DNA of 64,000 nucleotides from Bordetella petrii (GTDB taxonomy: Bacteria; Pseudomonadota; Gammaproteobacteria; Burkholderiales; Burkholderiaceae_B): assembly GCA_017745595.1 (NCBI GenBank), contig WMBV01000002.1, forward strand, positions 124,001 through 188,000, in the 5' to 3' direction. Below, in pieces: positions 7,983 through 17,431 of the stretch. The notes beneath the pieces are model-generated. The model made no database searches and was not told where the DNA came from. It was given only the letters and a program-made list of their open reading frames with translations. Every line of letters begins with the position of its first letter. Position 1 is the stretch's first letter. Made by a program: the position numbers and the translations under genes.

Positions 7983-8570
7983 ATGAAACTGAAGAATATC
8001 TGCGTTTATTGCGGTTCCAATGGCGGCCGCATTCCTGCCTATGCCGACAGCGCGCGTGAACTGGCCCGCGAATTGGTGCGGCGCGATATCGGATTGGTCT
8101 ACGGAGGCGCCAGCGTGGGCATCATGGGCATCGTGGCCGACACGGTCATGGCCGAAGGCGGCCGCGTCGTCGGCGTGATTCCCGAGCCGCTGATGCGCAA
8201 AGAACTGGGCCATGCCGGCCTGACCGAACTGCACGTGGTGCGCACCATGCACGAACGCAAGACCATGATGGCCGAACGGTCCGACGGCTTCGTGGCGCTG
8301 CCCGGCGGCGCCGGCACGCTGGAAGAAATCTTCGAGACCTGGACCTGGGCCCAGCTGGGCATGCACGAAAAACCTTGCGGCCTGCTGAACGTCGCGGGGT
8401 ATTACGATCACCTGGCCGGTTTCCTGGATCACGCCGTGCAAGAGTCGTTCATGCGCGCGGAGCATCGCGCCATGCTGGTCGTGGAAAGCCAGCCCGCCGC
8501 ATTGCTGGACCGCTACGCCGCCTACCAGCCGCCCACCGTATCCAAATGGATCGAACCGGGCGAGCACTGA
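7983..8570 (+). CDS. LOG family cytokinin-riboside 5'-monophosphate phosphoribohydrolase
   Basis: This 195-residue protein belongs to the LOG (TIGR00730) family, which hydrolyses the N-glycosidic bond of nucleotide monophosphates to release the base. The diagnostic PGGAGTLEE motif is at residues 107-115 and the partner motif MHERK at 89-93, after a Rossmann-like start (ICVYCGSNGG). The ATG at 7983 starts just before the conserved fold. In bacteria outside plants the natural substrate is uncertain, so the name should be read as a family name. It lies ahead of three small enzyme genes on the same strand. Confidence 0.85.
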   Translation: MKLKNICVYCGSNGGRIPAYADSARELARELVRRDIGLVYGGASVGIMGIVADTVMAEGGRVVGVIPEPLMRKELGHAGLTELHVVRTMHERKTMMAERSDGFVALPGGAGTLEEIFETWTWAQLGMHEKPCGLLNVAGYYDHLAGFLDHAVQESFMRAEHRAMLVVESQPAALLDRYAAYQPPTVSKWIEPGEH

Positions 8571-8604
8571 TATCGAACCCCCTCTGTCCATTGCGCCTTC
8601 CGCC

Positions 8605-9195
8605 ATGCCCACAGCCCCGGTCAGTCCTGTCAGTACGGCTTCCTTGATGCGCGATTATCTGCGCGCCAAAGACGAAAACCGCCCGCTCTACATGGCGCGC
8701 GCCTTCGCCACCGACGCGGTGCTGAAGATGACGCTGCGCACCCCGGCCATCGCCTTCCCGCCCGAAGCGCGGGGCCGCGAGGCCATTACCGACGCCCTGG
8801 TGCGCACTTTCGGGCAGACCTACGAAAACGTCTTCACCTTTTACCTGGCGCATCCGGGCCAGGACGCGGTGCTGTCTGACTACAGCTGCGACTGGTTCGT
8901 GGGCATGGCCGAAAAATCCACCGGCCAGGTGCGCGTGGGCTGCGGCAGCTATCAATGGGAATTCCAGGCCTCGCCGCACCTGGCGCGCCGGCTGACGATC
9001 ACCATCGAGACCATGCTGAGCCTGCCCGCCGACACCGCGCCCGCGGTATTCGGCTGGCTGACCGCCTTGCCCTACCCCTGGACCGACGCGCAGCGCGTGG
9101 TCAACAGCGCCCCGCCCATCGAGGCCCTGGCCCCGGTCATGCACTGGATCCGCCGCGCCGACCGCGACGCCTACCCCGCGGACGGCACCGCTTGA
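8605..9195 (+). CDS. NTF2/SnoaL-like protein
   Basis: This 196-residue protein fits the nuclear-transport-factor-2-like fold. An early helix region (MRDYLRAKDENRPLYMARAF) is followed by ADAVLKM-type strands and a curved sheet (YSCDWFVGMAEK...VRVGCGSYQWEF). Such proteins are cone-shaped and may be small enzymes or binding proteins; the sequence does not tell which. Its stop overlaps the TTG start of the HAD hydrolase, so the two genes are probably translated together. Confidence 0.65.
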   Translation: MPTAPVSPVSTASLMRDYLRAKDENRPLYMARAFATDAVLKMTLRTPAIAFPPEARGREAITDALVRTFGQTYENVFTFYLAHPGQDAVLSDYSCDWFVGMAEKSTGQVRVGCGSYQWEFQASPHLARRLTITIETMLSLPADTAPAVFGWLTALPYPWTDAQRVVNSAPPIEALAPVMHWIRRADRDAYPADGTA

Positions 9196-9824
9196 AGTAC
9201 GACCTGGCGGCCTTCGATTTCGACGGCACACTGGCCGACACCCTGCCCTGGTTCGAATCGATCCTGGATGGCGTGGCCGACAAATACCACTTCCGCAAAG
9301 TGGGCGCGGCCGAACGCGACCAGCTGCGCCATCGCAGCGCGCCCGAGATCCTGAAAACCCTGGGCATCCCTTTGTGGAAAATGCCCGCCATCATGGCGCA
9401 CGTGCGCCAGTTGATGCGCGAGGTCGACCCGCGCGTCCAGCTGTTCGACGGCATGGCCGAGGCCCTGACCCAGATACGCGCCACGGGCCTGCGGCTGGTG
9501 GTGCTGAGCTCGAACTCGGCCGCCAATGTGCGGCGCGTGCTGGGCCCGCGGGCCGCCGAGTGGTTCGACGATTTCGAATGCGGCACCGACATGTTCGGCA
9601 AGTCGGCCAAGCTGAAGCGGCTGCTGGCGCGCCACCGCGTGGCGCCGCAACGCTGCGCGCTGGTCGGCGACGAAATGCGCGATATCGACGCCGCGCGCAA
9701 GGCCGGCGTGCGCGCGGTGGCGGTGGCCTGGGGCTACAACCACGCCGACGCGCTACGCAGCCACGCCCCCGATGAACTCATTCTTACCGTGGCCGACCTG
9801 CCGGCCATCCTGACGCGAGCCTGA
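9192..9824 (+). CDS. HAD-family hydrolase (phosphatase)
   Basis: The 210-residue protein has all HAD motifs: AAFDFDGTLADT with the nucleophile D9 and D11, LVVLSSNS (motif II), a lysine in the GKSAKLKRLL region (motif III) and ALVGDEMRDIDAARKAG (motif IV). It is related to phosphoglycolate phosphatases; the substrate cannot be read from sequence. The likely start is a TTG at 9192 that overlaps the TGA of the preceding gene, because no ATG precedes the first motif in frame. The next gene starts two bases after its stop. Confidence 0.85.
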   Translation: MKYDLAAFDFDGTLADTLPWFESILDGVADKYHFRKVGAAERDQLRHRSAPEILKTLGIPLWKMPAIMAHVRQLMREVDPRVQLFDGMAEALTQIRATGLRLVVLSSNSAANVRRVLGPRAAEWFDDFECGTDMFGKSAKLKRLLARHRVAPQRCALVGDEMRDIDAARKAGVRAVAVAWGYNHADALRSHAPDELILTVADLPAILTRA

Positions 9825-9826
9825 GC

Positions 9827-10453
9827 ATGCATATCGACGACGCCCATCGCATTACCGACCCCGACGCCCTGCAAGCCCTGTACGGCGAGCCCAGCGCGGC
9901 TTCCATCACCAAAGAAGTGGATCATGTGCATCCGCACTACCGCGCCTTCATCGAAGCGGCGCCCTTCGTCGTGCTGGCCACCGCGGGGCCGGACGGGCTG
10001 GACGCCTCGCCGCGCGGCGATCCCGCCGGCTTCGTGACGGTGGCCGACGACAAGACCCTGCTGATTCCCGACCGGCGCGGCAACAACCGCATCGACACCC
10101 TGCGCAACGTGCTGGCCGATCCGCGCGTGGCGCTGCTGTTCCTGGTGCCCGGCGTGGGCGAGACCCTACGGGTGAACGGCCGCGCCAGCATCAGCGTCGA
10201 CCCGGCCCTGCTGGCGCGTTTCGCCATGCACGACAAGCCGGCCCGCTCGGTGCTGGTCGTGGAAGTCGAAACGGTGTTCTTCCAGTGCTCGCGCGCCCTG
10301 GTGCGTTCGGCGCTATGGGATCCGGCCACGCAGATCGAGCGCACCCGCCTGCCCAGCACGGGCCGCATCCTGGCCGACCTTAGCACCGACTCGTTCGACG
10401 GCGCCGCCTACGACCGCGCCCTGCCCGGGCGGCTGCGGGAAACCTTGTATTGA
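9827..10453 (+). CDS. Pyridoxamine 5'-phosphate oxidase-family flavin-binding protein
   Basis: The 208-residue protein has the split-barrel FMN-binding fold. AAPFVVLATAGPDGLDASPRGDPAGFV and LLIPDRRGNNRIDTLRNVLADPRVALLFLVPG match the subgroup often annotated as MSMEG_1061-type. It may be a flavin-dependent reductase of unknown substrate, and is not likely to be the PdxH oxidase itself. It ends a run of four closely packed rightward genes from 7983. Confidence 0.8.
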   Translation: MHIDDAHRITDPDALQALYGEPSAASITKEVDHVHPHYRAFIEAAPFVVLATAGPDGLDASPRGDPAGFVTVADDKTLLIPDRRGNNRIDTLRNVLADPRVALLFLVPGVGETLRVNGRASISVDPALLARFAMHDKPARSVLVVEVETVFFQCSRALVRSALWDPATQIERTRLPSTGRILADLSTDSFDGAAYDRALPGRLRETLY

Positions 10454-10500
10454 ATGGCAAGGTGGGCGGCTTGCCGGACGGCCGGTGAGATCAGGGATAT

Positions 10501-10596
10501 CAGGTGTCTGACTCCCGCAAGGGTGTCAGACACCGACACGCTGAGGCATTCCGGCCACACCCCGGTGTCTGACACCCTGCGGGAGTCAGACACCTG
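10501..10596. repeat. Dispersed hairpin repeat, locus 2 (two hairpins)
   Basis: Hairpins are at 10503-10534 (GCAA loop) and 10564-10594 (TGC loop), both with arms GGTGTCTGAC and GTCAGACACC, in opposite orientation. The locus sits between the convergent ends of the flavin-binding protein gene and fmt. Confidence 0.9.
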
Positions 10597-10632
10597 CATT
10601 TGCCGGCATTGACGGCGGACACCCGCGGCGCG

Positions 10633-11577
10633 TCAATCCGGCAACTGCCAGCCCCGCACGAAGACGTCTACCGGCTGGCGCTTGCCGCCGGCTTTCTGCA
10701 GTTCCAGCAGGCGCAGCACGCCCGCCCCGGTGGCGACGTCGATGCCGTCGGCGCCTGCCCGCAGCACGCTGCCGGGCGCCGCGGCCGCCGGGGTGTCCAG
10801 GGCCTGCGCGCGCCATACCTTGACCGGGTCGGCCAGGCCCGGCAGCCGCAGCGTGGCGCCGGGCACGGGATTGAACGCGCGCACGCGCCGGGCCAGCAGC
10901 GCGGCGGGCTGGCCGCAGTCGAGCGCGGCTTCGGCCTTGTCCAGCTTGGCGGCGTAGGTAACGCCTTCGGCCGGCTGGGGCCGCGCCGGCAGGCCGCCGT
11001 CCGCCAGGGCCCGCAGCGCCTGCACGATGGCCTGCCCGCCGGCCGCCGCCAGTGCGTCGTGCAAGTGCGCGGCCGTATCGTCAGGGCCGATGGGCACCCG
11101 CTGCTCGAGCAGCATGTCGCCGGTGTCCAGCCCCTGGTCCATCTGCATGATGGTCACGCCGGTCTGCGTATCGCCGGCCTCGATGGCGCGCTGGATCGGC
11201 GCCGCGCCGCGCCAGCGCGGCAGCAGGCTGGCGTGGATATTCAGGCAGCCGCGCGGCGGCAGGGCCAGCGTCCAGGCGGGCAGGATCAGGCCGTAGGCGG
11301 CCACCACCATGACCTCGGGCGCGGCTTGCTGCAATTGCGCCCGGGCCTGCGCGGCGTCGTCGGGGTAGCGGCCGTCCAGCCGCAGGCTGCGTGGCTGCGC
11401 CACCGCGATGCCGGCGGCCACGGCCGCCTGTTTGACGGGGCTGGGCGTCAGCTTCAGGCCCCGGCCGGCGGGCCGGTCGGGCTGGGTCAGCACCAGGGGG
11501 ATGTCGTGGCCCGCGGCCAGCAGGGCGTCGAGCGCGACGCGGGCGAATTCCGGTGTTCCGGCAAAAACCAGGCGCAT
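10633..11577 (-). CDS. fmt: Methionyl-tRNA formyltransferase
   Basis: Fmt transfers a formyl group from 10-formyl-THF to the initiator Met-tRNA in the cytoplasm. The 314-residue protein begins [16 protein letters not shown]. It carries the catalytic signature [22 protein letters not shown] with the conserved Asn and His, and [18 protein letters not shown] with the conserved Asp, followed by the C-terminal tRNA-binding OB fold. It lies four bases downstream of def, the usual def-fmt pairing for N-terminal formyl and deformyl processing. Confidence 0.97.
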   Translation of the reverse strand: MRLVFAGTPEFARVALDALLAAGHDIPLVLTQPDRPAGRGLKLTPSPVKQAAVAAGIAVAQPRSLRLDGRYPDDAAQARAQLQQAAPEVMVVAAYGLILPAWTLALPPRGCLNIHASLLPRWRGAAPIQRAIEAGDTQTGVTIMQMDQGLDTGDMLLEQRVPIGPDDTAAHLHDALAAAGGQAIVQALRALADGGLPARPQPAEGVTYAAKLDKAEAALDCGQPAALLARRVRAFNPVPGATLRLPGLADPVKVWRAQALDTPAAAAPGSVLRAGADGIDVATGAGVLRLLELQKAGGKRQPVDVFVRGWQLPD

Positions 11578-11581
11578 GGGA

Positions 11582-12094
11582 TCAGGCCCGCAACGCTTCG
11601 CGTTCGGCCTTCTTCAGCTTGGTCTTGATGCGGTTCTGCTTCAGACTGGACAGGTATTCGACGAACACCTTGCCATCGAGGTGATCGAGTTCGTGCTGCA
11701 CGCACACCGCCAGCAGGCCGTCGGCCTCGGCTTCGTAGGGCTTGCCATCGGCCCCCAGCGCGCGGTAGCGGATGCGCGCGGCGCGCTCGACCTGGTCGTA
11801 AATGCCGGGCACCGACAGGCAGCCTTCTTCGTAGGTCTGGCGTTCTTCGCTTTTCCAGGTGATCTCGGGGTTGATCAGCACGCGCAGTTCGTTGCCGTCT
11901 TCGGACACGTCGATGACCACCACGCGCTCGTGCACGTCGACCTGCGTGGCCGCCAGGCCCACGCCGGGCGCTTCGTACATGGTGTCGGCCATGTCGCGCA
12001 CCAGCTTGCGGATGCGGTCGTCCACTTCCGCGACCGGCTGGGCCTTTTTGTGCAGGCGCGGATCGGGATAATGAAGGATGGGAAGCAAAGCCAT
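11582..12094 (-). CDS. def: Peptide deformylase
   Basis: Def removes the formyl group from nascent proteins using Fe2+. The 170-residue protein has all three motifs: GVGLAATQ (44-51), EGCLS (90-94, metal ligand C92) and HELDH (134-138, metal ligands H134 and H138, catalytic E135). I chose the ATG at 12094 because [13 protein letters not shown] is the usual start of the family; a longer frame upstream has no support. It is the first gene of the def-fmt pair. Confidence 0.97.
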   Translation of the reverse strand: MALLPILHYPDPRLHKKAQPVAEVDDRIRKLVRDMADTMYEAPGVGLAATQVDVHERVVVIDVSEDGNELRVLINPEITWKSEERQTYEEGCLSVPGIYDQVERAARIRYRALGADGKPYEAEADGLLAVCVQHELDHLDGKVFVEYLSSLKQNRIKTKLKKAEREALRA

Positions 12095-12150
12095 GGCAAA
12101 CAAAAAAGTATCGGCGCTGAGCATAGTCAGCAGTAGCTTAATAATAATTC

Positions 12151-12171
12151 ATTAGAAGCTTGATTTCTAAT
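12151..12171. promoter_or_regulatory. Inverted repeat in the def-dprA intergenic region
   Basis: ATTAGAA at 12151-12157 and TTCTAAT at 12165-12171 form a 7-base inverted repeat in a short AT-rich patch of about 50 bases between the divergent def and dprA genes. It is likely to be part of a promoter or operator for one of them. No regulator can be named. Confidence 0.3.
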
Positions 12172-12283
12172 AGATTCCGGCTAATTCGACCATTGCCGCG
12201 GGCCGTTTTGTCGCACCCGGGCGCGCACCGCGCGGGGGCCGTGCGACACTAGCGGACTTCCCGCAAGGCCTGTTTGCTGAACC

Positions 12284-13402
12284 ATGCCGCTTACGCATTC
12301 CCACGCCGAGCTGTCCGCCTGGCTGCGCCTGTCGCTGGAGCCCGGGCTGGGCCCCGCCACCGCCTATCCGCTGCTGTCGGCGCTGGGCTTGCCCGAACAC
12401 ATCTATGCCCTGGGCGCGCCGGCCCTGGCCCGCCACGTGCCGCAAGACCTGGCGCGCCAGCTGGCCGCGCCGGCCCCGCCCGACATACAGGACCAGATCG
12501 ACCGCACGCTGCAATGGGCCGACCAGCCGGGCCGCCATGTGCTGACACTGGCCGATCCCGCGTATCCGCAAAGCCTGCTCACCACCGCCGACCCGCCCAT
12601 CCTGCTGTACGTGAACGGCGACCCCGCGCGCCTGAACCGGCCGGCGCTGGCGGTGGTGGGCGCGCGCAGCGCCACCCCGGGCGGCTGCGACAACGCGCGC
12701 GCCTTTGCCCGCCATCTGGCCGGCCACGGCTGGTGCGTGGTCAGCGGCCTGGCCCAGGGCATCGACGCGGCCGCCCATGAAGGCGCGCTGCTGGCCGGGC
12801 CCGACGGCGCCGGCACCGTGGCCGTCATGGGCACGGGCATCGACCGCGTCTACCCGGCCCGCCACCGCGAACTGGCCCACCGGATCGCCGCCCAGGGTGC
12901 GTTGGTGTCCGAACTGCCGCTGGGCATGGGCGCCCTGCCGCATCATTTTCCGCGCCGCAACCGCCTGGTGGCGGGGCTGGCGCGCGGCGTGCTGGTGGTC
13001 GAAGCGGCGCGCCAGAGCGGGTCGCTGATCACCGCGCGGCTGGCCGGCGAAAACGGCCGCGAGGTCTTCGCCATTCCCGGCTCGATCCATTCGCCGCTGT
13101 CGCGGGGCTGCCACGCGCTGATCCGCCAGGGCGCCAAGCTGGTCGAAACCGCCCAGGACATCACCGACGAACTGGGCGGCAGCCCGTCCGCCCCTGGCGG
13201 CGGCACGCCGGACGCGGCCCCGGCCCAGGCCCAGGCCGACACCCCGCTGCTGCGGGCGCTGGGCTACGATCCACTGCACCTCGACGCCTTGCAGGCCCGC
13301 ACCGGGCTGGACATCGCCGACCTGAACGTGCAACTGCTCGAGCTCGAACTGGCCGGCCGCGTGGCCCGCCTGGATGGCGGGCGCTTCCAGCGCCTGAAAT
13401 AG
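12284..13402 (+). CDS. dprA: DNA-processing protein DprA (Smf)
   Basis: DprA binds incoming single-stranded DNA and loads RecA during natural transformation. The 372-residue protein has the Rossmann-type core (LAVVGARSATPGG, VVSGLAQGIDAAAHEGAL, GTVAVMGTGIDRVYPARHRELA, SGSLITARLAGENGREVFAIPGSI) and a C-terminal winged-helix-like region from about residue 305 (LLRALGYDPLHLDALQARTGL). It is complete and divergent from def. Its presence does not by itself show competence, as dprA is conserved in non-competent bacteria. Confidence 0.95.
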   Translation: MPLTHSHAELSAWLRLSLEPGLGPATAYPLLSALGLPEHIYALGAPALARHVPQDLARQLAAPAPPDIQDQIDRTLQWADQPGRHVLTLADPAYPQSLLTTADPPILLYVNGDPARLNRPALAVVGARSATPGGCDNARAFARHLAGHGWCVVSGLAQGIDAAAHEGALLAGPDGAGTVAVMGTGIDRVYPARHRELAHRIAAQGALVSELPLGMGALPHHFPRRNRLVAGLARGVLVVEAARQSGSLITARLAGENGREVFAIPGSIHSPLSRGCHALIRQGAKLVETAQDITDELGGSPSAPGGGTPDAAPAQAQADTPLLRALGYDPLHLDALQARTGLDIADLNVQLLELELAGRVARLDGGRFQRLK

Positions 13403-13477
13403 CGGCCGCACAGCGATTATGATTATTCGTATCCACGCGCCCGCTCCGGCGCGACACTCATCAATACAGGAAGAGAC

Positions 13478-14386
13478 ATGCCGCTGCCCACCCGCGTCAA
13501 GATCGTCGAGGTTTCACCCCGCGACGGCCTGCAGAACGAAAAAGAACTGATCTCCACCGACGTCAAGGTCGAACTGGTCGACCGCCTGACCGCCGCCGGC
13601 TTTCCCAATGTCGAGGCCACCTCGTTCGTGTCGCCCAAGTGGGTGCCGCAGATGGCCGATGCCGCCGACGTCATGGCGCGCATCCAGCGCAAGCCGGGCG
13701 TCATCTATTCGGTGCTGACCCCCAACCTGAAGGGCCTGGAAGGCGCGATCGCGGCCAAGGCCGATGAGGTCGTGATCTTCGGCGCGGCCAGCGAGGCGTT
13801 TTCGCAGAAGAACATCAACTGTTCCATCGCCGAATCGATCGCCCGTTTCGAACCCGTGGCCCAGGCCGCGCGCGCCGCGGGCCTGCGCCTACGCGGCAGC
13901 ATCAGCTGCGCGCTGGGCTGCCCGTACCAGGGCGAAGTCCCCATCGACGCAGTGGTCGACGTGGCGCGCCGCTATGTGGCCCTGGGCTGCGACGAAATCG
14001 ACGTGGCCGACACCATCGGCGTGGGCACGCCGCAGCGCGTGCGCGACGTCATGGCCGCCGTCACCCGGGTGGTGGACCCGGGCCGCGTGTCCGGCCACTT
14101 CCACGATACCTACGGCCAGGCCCTGGCCAACATCCTGGCCGCGCTCGAAACCGGCATCAGCATCTTCCATACCTCGGTGGCCGGCCTGGGCGGCTGCCCC
14201 TATGCCAAGGGCGCCACCGGCAACGTGGCCACCGAAGACGTGCTGTACATGCTGCGCGGCCTGGACATCGAAACCGGCATCGATTTCGACGCCGTGGTCG
14301 ACATCGGGCAATGGATGTCGGGCCGCCTGAACCGCAAGAGCGGCAGCCGGGCGGGCAACGCGGTGGCGGCCAAGCGCGCCGCCTGA
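13478..14386 (+). CDS. Hydroxymethylglutaryl-CoA lyase
   Basis: This 302-residue TIM-barrel enzyme cleaves HMG-CoA to acetoacetate and acetyl-CoA in leucine and ketone-body breakdown. It carries the family start VKIVEVSPRDGLQNEKE and the signature SVAGLGGCPYAKGATGNVATEDVLYML with the catalytic Cys, plus the metal-binding HFHDTYGQ. AGGAAGAGAC precedes the ATG. No other leucine-degradation gene is adjacent. The related 3-hydroxy acid lyases are less likely because the GCPYAKGATGN signature is intact. Confidence 0.92.
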   Translation: MPLPTRVKIVEVSPRDGLQNEKELISTDVKVELVDRLTAAGFPNVEATSFVSPKWVPQMADAADVMARIQRKPGVIYSVLTPNLKGLEGAIAAKADEVVIFGAASEAFSQKNINCSIAESIARFEPVAQAARAAGLRLRGSISCALGCPYQGEVPIDAVVDVARRYVALGCDEIDVADTIGVGTPQRVRDVMAAVTRVVDPGRVSGHFHDTYGQALANILAALETGISIFHTSVAGLGGCPYAKGATGNVATEDVLYMLRGLDIETGIDFDAVVDIGQWMSGRLNRKSGSRAGNAVAAKRAA

Positions 14387-14409
14387 GCAGTTCCTTTCGC
14401 CGGATTTGC

Positions 14410-14537
14410 CAGGCGTCGGGCTCCCCGCAGAATCGTCAGGTGTCAGGCTCCCCGCAGGGGTGCCTGACACCGTTCCGTTCTATTGAAGCAACGTCTACAG
14501 GCTACGGTGTCTGACACCCTGCGGGAGTCAGACACCT
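14410..14537. repeat. Dispersed hairpin repeat, locus 3 (two hairpins plus a remnant)
   Basis: A degenerate half-copy at about 14411-14430 precedes a hairpin at 14439-14471 (arms GGTGTCAGGC and GCCTGACACC, CCCC-GCA-GGGG core) and one at 14506-14536 (arms GGTGTCTGAC and GTCAGACACC). The locus follows the HMG-CoA lyase stop and precedes a gene on the same strand. Confidence 0.9.
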
Positions 14538-14605
14538 GGGGCGCGTAGAATGCGCCAGGCGCGGCCATCCGGCCGCCGCCCGCCGCGCCACCGGAACCGT
14601 TCGCC

Positions 14606-15082
14606 ATGAATTCTCTTTTTTCTGCCCCGTCTACGGATGAACGCGAAGCGCTGTTGCGTGAAATCGGCCCGCTGCCGCTGTCGGGCCAGGCCTGGCCCGA
14701 CTGGGTACGCATCCTGGCGTGGATCATCCTGGCCATCATCGGCGTGCAGATCGTGTCCTCGGCCATCCGCCTGCCGCCGGGCCAGGTCAGCACCGTGCTG
14801 GGGGCGATCGTGGTGCTGTGCTTCCTGGGGCTGGTGCTGGTGTCGTGGCACATGCAGAAGTCCATTACCACCATCGACGAAACCGGCCTGCGCCAGACCT
14901 GGATTACCCGGCGCGAAGTCGCCTGGCAGGACATCCAGTTCGCCAAATTCGTGCCGCTGATGTTCTCGAAGCGGCTGGTGGTGTTCACGCAGCGCGGCCG
15001 CCCCGTGGTGTTCCAGGGCGGCACGCGCGAACTGCAGATTGCCTTCGCGAAGATATCGCTGCTATACCGCCGCCAACGCTGA
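14606..15082 (+). CDS. Two-span membrane protein, unknown function
   Basis: The 158-residue protein has two membrane segments (about residues 34-54 and 66-84) followed by a soluble beta-rich domain (ITTIDETGLRQTWITRREVAWQDIQFAKFVPL, then KRLVVFTQRGRPVVFQGGTREL), which resembles a bacterial PH-like domain. It probably sits in the inner membrane with that domain in the cytoplasm. It stands alone between a repeat locus and the convergent aminotransferase gene. Confidence 0.65.
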   Translation: MNSLFSAPSTDEREALLREIGPLPLSGQAWPDWVRILAWIILAIIGVQIVSSAIRLPPGQVSTVLGAIVVLCFLGLVLVSWHMQKSITTIDETGLRQTWITRREVAWQDIQFAKFVPLMFSKRLVVFTQRGRPVVFQGGTRELQIAFAKISLLYRRQR

Positions 15083-15124
15083 CGCCGCCGGCGCGCCCAA
15101 GCGCCGCGGCGTTCGGGCGCGCGT

Positions 15125-16363
15125 TCAGGCCGCCAGCGACACCGAGACCGGCGCGTTGGCCTCGCACGCGTCCAGCGCGGTGGCCAGGCGTTCGATACCC
15201 TGGGTGATCAGGCCTTCGTTCATGGTGGCGAACGACATGCGCATGGCGTGCGCGTCGGCCTGCGCCGGATCGGCATAGAACACCTTGCCCGGCACATAGA
15301 CAACGCCCTGTTCGATGGCGTACGGCAGCAGCCGCGTGGCGTCGGCCTGGCCGTCGAGGCGCGCCCAGAAGAACATGCCGCCCTCGGGCTTGCGGAAGCT
15401 GACGCGGCCATCCAGATACCGGTGCAATGCCTGCGCCAGCGCATCGCAGCGCGCCCCGTAGGCCGCGCGGATGCGCGGCACATGCTGCTGATAGCGGCCA
15501 TTGGCCAGGTATTGCGCCACCACTTCCTGGATCCAGGCCGACGACGCCATATCGTCGGCCGCCTTGGCGCCCACGCAGCGGCGGCGCACCTCGGCCGGGG
15601 CGACCAGCCAGCCGATGCGCAGCGCCGGCGCCATGGTCTTGGACATGGTCGAGATATACACCGCCCAGTGGCGTGCCTCGCCCTCGGCCAGGGCCGCGAT
15701 CGGGGGCACGGGTTCGCCGGCGAAGCGCAGTTCGCCGTAGGGGTCGTCTTCGACGATCAGGAACTGGTGCTTGACCGCCAGTTCGAGCAGGCGCAGGCGG
15801 CGCTGGCGGCTGAGGGTGGCGCCGCACGGGTTCGAGAACGACGCCACCACGCACACGATCTTGGGCTTGATGCGCGCGGCCATTTCGTCCAGGGCGTCGA
15901 CATCGATGCCCTCGGGGCCCGACGCCACCGGATGCACGGTGGCGCCGGTGTAGCGCAGCGCCTGCACCGAATTGGGAAACGCCGGGCTTTCGATGAAAGC
16001 GTGGTCGCCCGGCTGCAGCATGACCCGGCTGATCAGGGCCAGCGCCTGCTGCGAGCCGCCGGTAACGGCCAGTTCGGTGTCGGGGTCGCACGCCAGGCCC
16101 CGTTCGGCCGTCAGGCGCGCCAGCTCGGCGCGCAGGCTGGCCTGCCCGTCGATATTGGAATACTGCAGGCAGGCGCCCAGGCGGGCCAATACCTGGTTCG
16201 ACGCGGTGGTAAGGCCGTCGATGTCGAACAATTCCTGGGCGGGATAGCCGCCGGCCATGGAAATACTGCCCGGCCGCAGGTACGCCATCAGCGAACGGAT
16301 GGGCGACTGGGGAGTTGTCTGGAAGGGTGTGGCGAACGCGTAGCGGGGTGCGGCGGAAGACAT
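15125..16363 (-). CDS. PLP-dependent aminotransferase, class I/II
   Basis: The 412-residue protein has the fold type I aminotransferase pattern: ISMAGGYPAQELFD near the start, VTGGSQQALALISRVML, VASFSNPCGATLS with the substrate-side Asn, VEDDPYGELRF with the Asp that binds the pyridine nitrogen, and ISTMSKTMAPALRIGW with the PLP lysine. It is closest to the 2-aminoadipate / aromatic aminotransferase group; the true amino donor is not known. I chose the ATG at 16363. An ATG at 16399 would add 12 residues, and neither has a clear ribosome site. It is divergent from the YggS gene. Confidence 0.85.
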   Translation of the reverse strand: MSSAAPRYAFATPFQTTPQSPIRSLMAYLRPGSISMAGGYPAQELFDIDGLTTASNQVLARLGACLQYSNIDGQASLRAELARLTAERGLACDPDTELAVTGGSQQALALISRVMLQPGDHAFIESPAFPNSVQALRYTGATVHPVASGPEGIDVDALDEMAARIKPKIVCVVASFSNPCGATLSRQRRLRLLELAVKHQFLIVEDDPYGELRFAGEPVPPIAALAEGEARHWAVYISTMSKTMAPALRIGWLVAPAEVRRRCVGAKAADDMASSAWIQEVVAQYLANGRYQQHVPRIRAAYGARCDALAQALHRYLDGRVSFRKPEGGMFFWARLDGQADATRLLPYAIEQGVVYVPGKVFYADPAQADAHAMRMSFATMNEGLITQGIERLATALDACEANAPVSVSLAA

Positions 16364-16549
16364 GATGGAAGCACGGGGCCGGCAAAAGGAAGAGAGCATC
16401 GGCGCGGCGCCTGGCCGCGGGACGGCATAGAACTTTGAAATATAAACAAATGCCAAATGATTCTATGCCTGGCCCTGGGGCCGGTCAACGCGCGGGCGGG
16501 CCCGCTAGGCCGGCGCGCGCGGGCAACGCGATTATGATGGGGTTTTTGT

Positions 16550-17287
16550 ATGGAATCCCCCACAAGCATGAGTTCCGACGACTCGATGGCCGCGCGCGTG
16601 GGCCAGCTGCGGCAGCGCATCGACGCGGCCTGCGCGCGTGCCGGCCGGGCGCCGGGCAGCGTGGCGCTGCTTCCGGTCAGCAAGACATTCGGGCCCCAGG
16701 CGGTGCGCCAGGCGGCCGCGCTGGGCTTTCGCCGCTTCGGCGAAAACAAGACTCAGGAAATCCGCCAGAAGGCCGGCCCGCTGGCCGACCTAGGCCTTGA
16801 ATGGGTCATGATCGGCCATCTGCAGACCAACAAGGCCAAGGATGCGGCGCGCGACGCGACCGAGGTGCAATCGCTCGACCGCCTGGACCTGGCCTACGCG
16901 CTGCAGCGCCGCCTGCAGGCCGAGGGCCGCGCGCTGGACGTGCTGGTGCAGGTCAAGACCTCGCCGGAACCCAGCAAGCAGGGCCTGGACATCCAGGCCG
17001 TATCCGGCTTCCTGCGCATCGTGGCCGACGCCTGTCCGGCCCTGCGGGTACAGGGGTTGATGACGCTGGCCGTGCAGTCGGACGACACCGAAGCGGTGCG
17101 GGCCTGTTTCCGGGCCTTGCGCGAATTGCGCGACCGCCTGCGGGACGAGGCCATTGCCGGCGTGCGGCTGGACCGGCTGTCGATGGGCATGAGCGGCGAT
17201 TTCGAGATCGCCATTGAAGAAGGCGCCACCGAAGTGCGGGTGGGCAGCGCCATCTTCGGCGCGCGGGATTATCCAGGCGCGGCTTGA
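16550..17287 (+). CDS. YggS-family PLP homeostasis protein
   Basis: The 245-residue protein is a single-domain fold type III PLP protein (YggS/PROSC/PLPBP) that binds pyridoxal phosphate and keeps its free level in balance. LLPVSKTFGPQAVRQAAALGFRRFGENKTQEI carries the PLP lysine. WVMIGHLQTNKAKDA, LSMGMSGDFEIAIEEGATEVRVGSAIFGARDY complete the family pattern. A second ATG at 16568 (MSSDD) could also be the start. It is divergent from a PLP-dependent aminotransferase, which is a reasonable functional neighbour. Confidence 0.93.
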   Translation: MESPTSMSSDDSMAARVGQLRQRIDAACARAGRAPGSVALLPVSKTFGPQAVRQAAALGFRRFGENKTQEIRQKAGPLADLGLEWVMIGHLQTNKAKDAARDATEVQSLDRLDLAYALQRRLQAEGRALDVLVQVKTSPEPSKQGLDIQAVSGFLRIVADACPALRVQGLMTLAVQSDDTEAVRACFRALRELRDRLRDEAIAGVRLDRLSMGMSGDFEIAIEEGATEVRVGSAIFGARDYPGAA

Positions 17288-17314
17288 GGCGCGACGGGCT
17301 TTGCCAGGCTTTGC

Positions 17315-17422
17315 CAGGTGTCCGACTCCCGCAGGGTGTCGGACACCGAAGTCTGCCCGGACCTTCCCGACACAACGGTGTCTGACACCCTGCGGGAGTC
17401 AGACACCTGACACTCAGACACC
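17315..17422. repeat. Dispersed hairpin repeat, locus 4 (two hairpins)
   Basis: Hairpins are at 17317-17347, where arms GGTGTCCGAC and GTCGGACACC carry a compensated change, and at 17377-17407 with the usual arms. A short tail (GACACTCAGACACC) follows. The locus is between the convergent ends of yggS and the copper-chaperone gene. Confidence 0.9.
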
Positions 17423-17431
17423 AGGCGGGCC

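Noticed and set aside
12167-13411. 414-codon minus-strand frame opposite dprA
   Set aside because: It is antisense to a complete DprA with all motifs and has a Gln/Arg/Ala-rich shadow composition.
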